DNA of 6,227 nt from Pseudomonadota bacterium (GTDB lineage Bacteria; Pseudomonadota; Gammaproteobacteria; Xanthomonadales; Xanthomonadaceae): positions 1-6,227 of the forward strand of contig JANXZP010000047.1 in assembly GCA_025355485.1 (NCBI GenBank). Direction: 5' to 3'. This document shows, in pieces, positions 1 through 6,227 of the stretch (position 1 is its first letter; the number at the start of each line of letters is the position of its first letter). The position numbers and the translations under genes were made by a program. The notes beneath the pieces are model-generated. The model ran no database searches and was not told the DNA's origin. It worked only from the letters and a program-made list of their open reading frames with translations.

Positions 1-1725
<1,725 letters not shown>

Positions 1726-1761
1726 CGCCGATCTGTATGGGGGTGGCGCGGGGGAATTGCC

Positions 1762-1767
1762 AGTATA
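1762..1767 (-). promoter_or_regulatory. Candidate -10 element for uvrB
   Basis: The minus strand reads TATACT, five of six matches to the sigma-70 -10 consensus. It lies 36 nt upstream of the uvrB ATG, which would give a leader of roughly 30 nt. I see no good -35 at the usual spacing, so this is a tentative call. Confidence 0.4.
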
Positions 1768-1793
1768 GCCGGGCATGGAGTACGGCCGATTGC

Positions 1794-1857
1794 ACCCAAT
1801 CCGGCCGGGAGGGGTCAGGATTTTCCTACCCGCGAACACAGCCTCTTCCGATTGGGT
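1794..1857. repeat. 8-bp inverted repeat in the uvrB/fimT divergent region
   Basis: ACCCAATC at 1794-1801 is the exact reverse complement of GATTGGGT at 1850-1857, with 48 nt between the arms. The right arm overlaps the candidate -35 of the fimT-like gene. It could be a pair of half-sites for a regulator or a chance match; spacing and length do not decide. Confidence 0.25.
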
Positions 1858-1880
1858 CGCTGCGATCGGACTTCTAGCCT
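1852..1880 (+). promoter_or_regulatory. Candidate promoter for the fimT-like gene
   Basis: TTGGGT (1852-1857) and TAGCCT (1875-1880) are separated by exactly 17 nt and lie just upstream of the start at 1908. Each hexamer matches the sigma-70 consensus at only three of six positions, so the case rests mainly on spacing and location. No sigma-54 type GG-N10-GC element was recognised, although some minor pilin genes elsewhere depend on other regulators. Confidence 0.25.
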
Positions 1881-1894
1881 GTCCTCACCCTAAC

Positions 1895-1899
1895 GAGGA
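1895..1899 (+). promoter_or_regulatory. Ribosome binding site of the fimT-like gene
   Basis: GAGGA ends 8 nt before the ATG at 1908. It fixes this start, which also yields a short seven-residue prepilin leader. Confidence 0.75.
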
Positions 1900-1907
1900 C
1901 AAGCCCC

Positions 1908-2447
1908 ATGCGCACCACGCAACGCGGCATCACCATGATCGAACTGCTGATCGCACTCAGCATCGTCGCCATCCTCGCCGGCATCGCCATGCCGGCGTGC
2001 TCCGGCGCATTCGAGGCATCCCGTTCGAGCAGCGCACGAGCGGCATTGCTGGCCAGCTACATGGCCGCGGTTGACGGCGCGACGATGTCCGGCTCGCACG
2101 CGGTGCTGTGTCCGAGCAGCGATGGGAGCACATGCCTGGGCGATCCCGACTGGAGCGGCGGCTGGATCGTGTTCCTCGACACCGATGGCGATCGCGAACA
2201 TCAGACCGGAGAACCGATCGTCGCCCATCACGGCGCGCTGGCCGGGAAAGTGCGGCTGCACTCCACCGTCGGCCGCACCCGAATCGTGATCCAGCCCAGC
2301 GGCGGCAATGCGGGCTCCAACGTCACCTACACGCTGTGCGACGGTCGTGGCGCAGCGATGGCGGAAACCCTGGTGCTGAGCAATCGCGGATTCCTGCACG
2401 CCGGAGTGCCGGCGGCCGCCGCGATCGCGTCCACCTGCGTGCCGTGA
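1908..2447 (+). CDS. fimT: GspH/FimT-family pseudopilin (type IV pilus minor pilin)
   Basis: A 179-residue minor pilin, expected to be inserted in the inner membrane and processed by PilD. The leader MRTTQRG ends in Gly7; the mature protein would begin at Ile8 with Glu12 at the +5 position, followed by a hydrophobic helix to about residue 29. The globular part carries the usual GspH/FimT signature: a Cys68-x7-Cys76 pair, then W82/W86 and a D-x-D-G-D segment (91-95) before a GEP turn. A C-terminal TLCDGRG strand (142-148) and a final Cys177 complete five cysteines. Proteins of this family prime type IV pili or type II secretion pseudopili, and some FimT proteins bind DNA during natural transformation. 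The family call is firm; the choice of FimT over GspH or FimU rests on the nearby pilX/pilV genes. It stands alone, facing the opposite way from those genes and separated from them by a tRNA and a terminator. Confidence 0.88.
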   Translation: MRTTQRGITMIELLIALSIVAILAGIAMPACSGAFEASRSSSARAALLASYMAAVDGATMSGSHAVLCPSSDGSTCLGDPDWSGGWIVFLDTDGDREHQTGEPIVAHHGALAGKVRLHSTVGRTRIVIQPSGGNAGSNVTYTLCDGRGAAMAETLVLSNRGFLHAGVPAAAAIASTCVP

Positions 2448-2465
2448 TGCGCTTGCTCGCGGCTG

Positions 2466-2509
2466 CAGGCGCTCCAGACGCCTGTGTGCACTCCCCACAT
2501 CCATGTGGG
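2466..2509 (+). other. Two tandem hairpins downstream of the fimT-like gene
   Basis: CAGGCG (2466-2471) pairs with CGCCTG (2479-2484) across a 7-nt loop. CCCACAT (2494-2500) is the reverse complement of ATGTGGG (2503-2509), most likely forming a 6-bp stem with a TCCA loop. They begin 18 nt after the fimT-like stop codon. Neither is followed by a T tract, so they are not standard intrinsic terminators. They may protect the mRNA 3' end or help end transcription in a Rho-dependent way. Confidence 0.45.
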
Positions 2510-2515
2510 TCGCGG

Positions 2516-2544
2516 TTGCGCCGCAGCGGCGCCGTCGGCACAAT
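2516..2544 (+). promoter_or_regulatory. Candidate promoter for tRNA-Asn
   Basis: TTGCGC (2516-2521) and CACAAT (2539-2544) are spaced by 17 nt. The -10 matches the consensus at four of six positions and the -35 at three. Transcription would start near 2551, a few bases before the mature tRNA 5' end at 2554. The stretch after the -10 is GC-rich, as is common for growth-rate-controlled stable RNA promoters. A perfect 7-bp palindrome, GCGCCGC-A-GCGGCGC (2518-2532), overlaps the -35 and most of the spacer. Confidence 0.4.
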
Positions 2545-2553
2545 ACGCAGCTC

Positions 2554-2630
2554 GCCCGAATAGCTCAGCTGGTTAGAGCACTTGACTGTTAATCAGGGGG
2601 TCGTTGGTTCGAGTCCAACTTCGGGCGCCA
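2554..2630 (+). tRNA. trnN: tRNA-Asn (anticodon GTT)
   Basis: A complete cloverleaf can be drawn by hand. The acceptor stem GCCCGAA (2554-2560) pairs with TTCGGGC (2620-2626). The D stem is GCTC/GAGC (2563-2566 and 2576-2579). The anticodon stem is CTTGA/TCAGG with one G-T wobble around the loop CTGTTAA, placing anticodon GTT at 2588-2590. The T stem GTTGG/CCAAC (2603-2607 and 2615-2619) encloses TTCGAGT. Discriminator G2627 is followed by a genome-encoded CCA (2628-2630). It reads asparagine codons AAC and AAT. Confidence 0.98.
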
Positions 2631-2656
2631 GACACCGCAGCATCGCATTTTCAAAG

Positions 2657-2685
2657 AAAAAGCCCGCCTTTCGGCGGGCTTTTTT
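2657..2685. terminator. Bidirectional intrinsic terminator
   Basis: AGCCCGCC (2661-2668) and GGCGGGCT (2673-2680) form an 8-bp GC-rich stem with a TTTC loop. An A run precedes it (2657-2660) and a T run follows (2681-2685), so the hairpin has a T tract on either strand. It lies 26 nt after the tRNA-Asn 3' end and about 20 nt beyond the stop codon of the converging pilin operon, so it probably serves both. Confidence 0.92.
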
Positions 2686-2703
2686 CTGCGTGCAAGCTAT
2701 CGA

Positions 2704-5049
2704 TCAGGGGCAACTGGTCGGCGTCGTGAACGTGGGTAAGAACGTATTCACGTCGCAGGTGTAGCCGGTGCCGAGGCCATTCTGCACGGCGGTCCTGGAA
2801 CCGTTCGAACTGAAGGTTACGTTCACGGTCGCCGCGGACTTGGTGATCGGATTGACCGTGCCGGCGTTCTTCAGGCTGATCGCGATCAGGGTCGTCTCGC
2901 CAGCGGTCTTGAGCCCGCTTACGGTCTCAGTGTCGTTGTAGCCGCTGCCGCCCACACCGGTGACGCTGACGGCGCTGACCGTGTTGCAGGTCAGTACGGG
3001 CTGGCTGAACGTCCCGGTGCCGCCCGCGCACGGATTGGTGACCGACTGGTTGGTGACCACGTTGTAGCTGCCCAGCGTCACGCTGACCGGCAACGTCAGC
3101 ACCACGGTGGTCACGCAGTCGTACGGACTCGGATTGGTGTCGGTGCGGCTGGAGAAACTGGAGAAGCAGAAGTCGCTGTTCGCGCCCACGCTCCACGACA
3201 CCGATGGGTCATCGCTGGTGCTCAGGTCGAGGATCTGGGCCAGCCCCGTCAACGCCACGAAGAACTCGCTGGCCGTGTCGGAGCCCTGCACTTCGAAGGC
3301 CTGCGTGTCCGACTGCAGGTTCGCCACGTTCAACTCATATGGATTGATCGCCAGCGAAGAAGACACCGCCGAATTCGAATGGGTCATGCTCATCGTGGTA
3401 CTGACACTGCCCACCACCGCCACGCCGCGTACGCAACCGCGGATCGGCGCATTGGTCACGCACGCGGTCGAGGCGTTGGTGACGGTGAGCTTGCTGGAAT
3501 CCGATGATAACCAATTGGCCAGTTCGGTCACGTTGATCGTGTTGAAGGGAAGGTATGGCAACAGGCAGGTCGGGTAGTTGGTTGACGCGCATGTACTGTT
3601 CACCGCGTTGAGCTTGTCGAGCGCCGCCTGCTCGAGATGGTCCAGGTAGAGGCCGCGCCCGTGCAGGTAACGGTAGTCCCCCGCCGTCGTGGTCGCAATG
3701 ATGTTGGTTGGTCTGTCCAGACCATGGCTTGCATAGACCGTATTGGCCACAGGCGTGCTGCCGGAACTCAGCAGTTGGGTCAGCTTCTGGCCGAGGTAAT
3801 CGATCACGAAATCCTCGTAGGCCGACGCGAAGTCGGGGTCGGGGACGGAACTCGTTGCGAACCCCGCAGCCGTGGTAGCAAGCAGGCCGGTGTGTTCGGC
3901 GTTGAGGTCGGCGGCGACCCGCCACAGTCCGTCGATGCGGATCAGGCGGCAGGCGTCGAGGTAGTTATCGGCATGCGTATCGGCGACCAGTGGCGGATTG
4001 GCGGTCGAGGCGGCCAAGCTGTTGGCCGTTTTGAGTGCAACCGGAACGGTGACGGCAGTACCGGTCAGTTTCACCTGGTAACGGCTGAGATCGCCGGTGA
4101 ACGGATCGAACTTCACCGTATCGCCGCTCACGTCGTGGTGGTCGCGGCAGCACTGCACGCATAGGGGATCCTGGGTGACGCTGCTGACGCTCGTGCTGTA
4201 CGGAGTGACGCTCGCATCGGTCGGCGCGCTGTACTTGAGGCCATTCCAGTAGGTCGGCCGGAAGGTGCTGCGATTGAGGAACGTATCGGTGATCGGATTG
4301 CTGCTGGCTCCCTTGCAGACGCACTCGGCGATCGTGGTTTCCACCCGCTTCTGGATGGTCGCGGTCGTGCTGATGTCGTTGGTGCCATTGGTATAGGTCA
4401 GGACGTTGAAGGTGGTCGATGGCAACGTGTAGTGGTTGATGTTCGGCGTCGGATTGGTGGCCGCTGCATTCTCGTTGGTGCCCACCGCGATCGGGATGAC
4501 GCCGGCCGTATTGCTCGGATTGAGTTCGTGCACGACCGGGGTGATGCCACCGCCGCCGGTCAACCCCTGGCTCAACAGCGTGCTCGACCCGCTCAATGCC
4601 AGTGAGCTTGCGATCGTGTTCACGCCAAGGCTGCGGCTGCCGCCAGTCGCATCGGTCCAAGTAGCGCTGAGGGTGATGTTCTTGTAATTGCCGACGGTGG
4701 TCGCGGTTTCCGACAGTCCGAGGCCCGACACACCGGCTTCATTCTGCGCGGTGGTGATCATCGTGTTGTAGGTGGGGCAAGGCGAAACCGGCGATGTGCA
4801 CGTACAGGACGTCGCCGTACAGGTCATCGTGGCATTGATCGAGGAATAGCCGGTGGCTCGCTGGTCGTCGATGGCGCTGACGAGCAGGGACGCGATCCGG
4901 CTACGCGCCTTGGCATCGGCGGAACTGCTGGTGAGATTGATCTGCAAGGCGGCCAGCGCGAGCAGGCCGGTCGCGAGCACGATGACCGCGATCATGACCT
5001 CGATCAGCGAGAAGCCGGACTGTCCGCGATAACGCGAGTGGATGCGCAT
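2704..5049 (-). CDS. pilV: Giant PilV-type minor pilin with a large C-terminal extension
   Basis: A 781-residue protein whose first ~165 residues are a PilV-type minor pilin. The leader ends in Gly12 before FSLIE, placing Glu17 at +5. The N-terminal hydrophobic helix (about 13-35) has the ATGLLALAALQ pattern typical of PilV, and the pilin domain closes with NITLSATWTD (124-133) and a strand around 141-152. PilV proteins are normally about 150-200 residues; here a Gly-rich linker (163-168) leads into about 600 more residues that I cannot assign to a known domain. The protein has 20 cysteines, including C243/C245 and CVQCC followed by RDHHD (297-306). A YLHGRGLYLDHLEQAALDKL stretch (461-480) looks helical, and the last 150 residues look beta-rich and Ser/Thr/Asn-rich. 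After PilD cleavage most of the protein would be outside the inner membrane, probably at the pilus tip. It follows pilX by 15 nt and is the last gene before the terminator. The N-terminal call is firm; the job of the extension is unknown. Confidence 0.85.
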   Translation of the reverse strand: MRIHSRYRGQSGFSLIEVMIAVIVLATGLLALAALQINLTSSSADAKARSRIASLLVSAIDDQRATGYSSINATMTCTATSCTCTSPVSPCPTYNTMITTAQNEAGVSGLGLSETATTVGNYKNITLSATWTDATGGSRSLGVNTIASSLALSGSSTLLSQGLTGGGGITPVVHELNPSNTAGVIPIAVGTNENAAATNPTPNINHYTLPSTTFNVLTYTNGTNDISTTATIQKRVETTIAECVCKGASSNPITDTFLNRSTFRPTYWNGLKYSAPTDASVTPYSTSVSSVTQDPLCVQCCRDHHDVSGDTVKFDPFTGDLSRYQVKLTGTAVTVPVALKTANSLAASTANPPLVADTHADNYLDACRLIRIDGLWRVAADLNAEHTGLLATTAAGFATSSVPDPDFASAYEDFVIDYLGQKLTQLLSSGSTPVANTVYASHGLDRPTNIIATTTAGDYRYLHGRGLYLDHLEQAALDKLNAVNSTCASTNYPTCLLPYLPFNTINVTELANWLSSDSSKLTVTNASTACVTNAPIRGCVRGVAVVGSVSTTMSMTHSNSAVSSSLAINPYELNVANLQSDTQAFEVQGSDTASEFFVALTGLAQILDLSTSDDPSVSWSVGANSDFCFSSFSSRTDTNPSPYDCVTTVVLTLPVSVTLGSYNVVTNQSVTNPCAGGTGTFSQPVLTCNTVSAVSVTGVGGSGYNDTETVSGLKTAGETTLIAISLKNAGTVNPITKSAATVNVTFSSNGSRTAVQNGLGTGYTCDVNTFLPTFTTPTSCP

Positions 5050-5056
5050 GGTGGTT

Positions 5057-5060
5057 CTCC
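5057..5060 (-). promoter_or_regulatory. Ribosome binding site of the giant pilV-like gene
   Basis: GGAG on the minus strand lies 7 nt before the ATG at 5049, inside the 15-nt gap after the pilX-like stop codon. It fixes the start and supports coupled expression of the two genes. Confidence 0.75.
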
Positions 5061-5064
5061 GCGG

Positions 5065-6227
5065 TCAATAGGAAGTGCTGTCGGTCCAGCCGCCCGGCAC
5101 GCCACCGAACTTGACGAAGCTGCCGCTGTTCTTGAGGTTGGTCAGGATGTCCTGGTTGTACACGACTGCCGAGGTGCCGTTGATGTGGCCGGACGACCCC
5201 TGCAGCACGACCGATCCATACACGGTGCCGTTCGCATGCATGGAGAACGTGGCATTGCCTCCGGTCGCGGCGGACAGCCGCGATGCCGCGTCTTCATGCG
5301 GCACCGGCCATGCCGTATAGGCCGGGAATGGCGAACTCGCTGCGATGGTTGGCGAAGTGGGATAGGTTGTTGGCCTGACGTCGGTCGAGCGCAGGAAAAT
5401 CAGCCCGTAGACATTGCCGCTCGGCGTGGTGCCGCCATCGACGACGACCAGCACCGGCGCATCGGCGGTGCCCGCGGCGCAGAAGCTGCCGTCCTGGCAC
5501 CAGACCAGACCCGATGCCTTGGCCACGGTCTGGGCCGATGTGCGCAAGCTGTCCGCGGTCAGCGTGCCGACGCAGCTACCCGGTAGTGCGACGCATTTGT
5601 AGGTGTTCGTCGACGTCGTGATGTAGTCCGCGTTGGCGTATAGGTACGCCTCGTCCACGCCCATGGCGACCACTTGCGCGGTGTTGTTCGGATTCGTATA
5701 GGTCGTGATCAGGTGCGTTTCGCAGAACCCATCCTGTCCCGCAGTCGTGCCGTTTGCCAGGAAATCGTCTTCCCACGCCTGCACATTGAAGACTTTCTGG
5801 AACAGGTCGCAGGGGAACTCGGTCAAGGCCTGGTTACCATCCAGATGGAGATTTTTATTGCCTCCGGTGGTATTGAGGGTGGCATCCACGCCATCGACGA
5901 TGTCGATGTTGTGGTTGGAAATGGAATTGCCGCTGACGCTGGACAGGCTGGGGTTGCAATTGCAGGTATCGCACAATGGGAACGTGGGCAGGTTCGCTGC
6001 ATGGCTCCAGTCGACGGTGCCGTTTGTGTAGAAATCGTTGGAATAGCAGGTATTCGCGGTGCCGTGCCCGCTCGAGTTCGACGGCGACCATATCGACACC
6101 GGTACCCCGGTGCCGGCGGCATTGGGATTGGTGACGACCTGCAAGGTGCCGTAGATATTCACGCTGCCCGAGGCGACGATCGGCGGCAGCGCAGGCAGGT
6201 TGTTGATGATGTTGTAGGAGCCGACCG
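5065..6227 (-). CDS. pilX: PilX-family minor pilin, N-terminus cut by the window edge
   Basis: The frame is open from the right edge to a TGA at 5065-5067, giving 386 visible residues. A GTG at 6162 is an internal codon, because in-frame protein-like sequence (VGSYNIINNLPALPPIVASG) continues upstream of it. Recognition rests on the PilX-type pattern. A GSVNIYGTLQVVTNP...GVPVSIWS strand set is near the visible start. Near the end come NVYGLIFLR, a TVYGSVVLQG...INGTSAVVYN repeat-like beta segment, and a closing FGGVPGGWTD. PilX acts in the inner-membrane and pilus-tip minor-pilin complex that starts pilus assembly, usually with PilV, PilW and PilY1. The prepilin leader and N-terminal helix must lie off the edge. 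Ten cysteines are visible, including CDTCNC at visible residues 85-90. At 386+ residues it is much longer than the ~170-200 residues of Pseudomonas PilX, though long PilX-type proteins occur in other Proteobacteria. It probably shares a transcript with the downstream giant pilV-like gene. Confidence 0.82.
   Translation of the reverse strand, partial: VGSYNIINNLPALPPIVASGSVNIYGTLQVVTNPNAAGTGVPVSIWSPSNSSGHGTANTCYSNDFYTNGTVDWSHAANLPTFPLCDTCNCNPSLSSVSGNSISNHNIDIVDGVDATLNTTGGNKNLHLDGNQALTEFPCDLFQKVFNVQAWEDDFLANGTTAGQDGFCETHLITTYTNPNNTAQVVAMGVDEAYLYANADYITTSTNTYKCVALPGSCVGTLTADSLRTSAQTVAKASGLVWCQDGSFCAAGTADAPVLVVVDGGTTPSGNVYGLIFLRSTDVRPTTYPTSPTIAASSPFPAYTAWPVPHEDAASRLSAATGGNATFSMHANGTVYGSVVLQGSSGHINGTSAVVYNQDILTNLKNSGSFVKFGGVPGGWTDSTSY

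Noticed and set aside
1726..1790. LexA/SOS box upstream of uvrB
   Set aside because: Neither a CTGT-N8-ACAG site nor the palindromic type known from xanthomonads is visible.
1890..2543. 217-codon minus-strand open frame opposite the fimT-like gene
   Set aside because: It is a shadow of a gene with a clear leader peptide and ribosome binding site on the other strand; its low-complexity His/Arg/Ala composition is not protein-like.
2600..2640. Duplicated tRNA 3' end (att site) marking an integrated element
   Set aside because: No second copy of the T arm and acceptor sequence was found elsewhere in this window, and no integrase is present.
2582..2764. 60-codon plus-strand open frame starting inside tRNA-Asn
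   Set aside because: It begins in the anticodon arm and runs through the terminator; this is a common false gene call over tRNA genes.
4132..4161. c-type haem binding site
   Set aside because: The motif is CxxCC, not CxxCH, and no CxxCH occurs in either pilin.
3637..4164. 175-codon plus-strand open frame opposite the giant pilV-like gene
   Set aside because: No ribosome binding site or recognisable domain; the opposite strand has a coherent exported protein with patterned cysteines.
6160..6162. GTG as the start codon of the PilX-like gene
   Set aside because: The frame continues upstream with conserved-looking sequence to the window edge, no ribosome binding site precedes the GTG, and starting there would leave no prepilin leader.

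Overview
The window looks like chromosomal DNA of a GC-rich gammaproteobacterium. The combination of uvrB, a GspH/FimT pseudopilin, a CCA-encoding tRNA-Asn and large PilX/PilV-type minor pilins fits Lysobacterales (Xanthomonadales) best. That placement is an inference from remembered protein resemblance and gene neighbourhood, not from a search.

Region by region: (1) 1-1725, minus strand, is the first 575 codons of uvrB, the DNA-loading helicase-like subunit of UvrABC nucleotide excision repair; its C-terminus lies beyond the left edge. (2) 1726-1907 is a divergent intergenic region with a candidate -10 for uvrB, a candidate promoter for the rightward gene and an 8-bp inverted repeat. (3) 1908-2447, plus strand, is a GspH/FimT-family pseudopilin with a class III (prepilin) leader. 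(4) 2448-2553 holds three successive inverted repeats and a candidate stable-RNA promoter. (5) 2554-2630 is tRNA-Asn(GTT), followed by a strong hairpin terminator with T tracts on both strands. (6) 2704-6227, minus strand, is the end of a type IV pilus minor-pilin operon. A PilX-like protein, cut off at the right edge, is followed after 15 nt by a 781-residue protein with a textbook PilV-type N-terminus and an extra C-terminal region of about 600 residues.

How the parts work together: the FimT-like, PilX-like and PilV-like proteins are all expected to enter the inner membrane, be processed by the prepilin peptidase PilD, and join the minor-pilin complex that primes and caps a type IV pilus. 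UvrB and the tRNA are unrelated housekeeping neighbours.

The most noteworthy item is the giant PilV-like protein. It looks like a modular pilin carrying a large, cysteine-rich (20 Cys) exported domain with a CxxCC-RD-HH-D cluster. I cannot assign that region to a known domain by eye, and it could serve as a pilus-tip adhesin or ligand-binding module.
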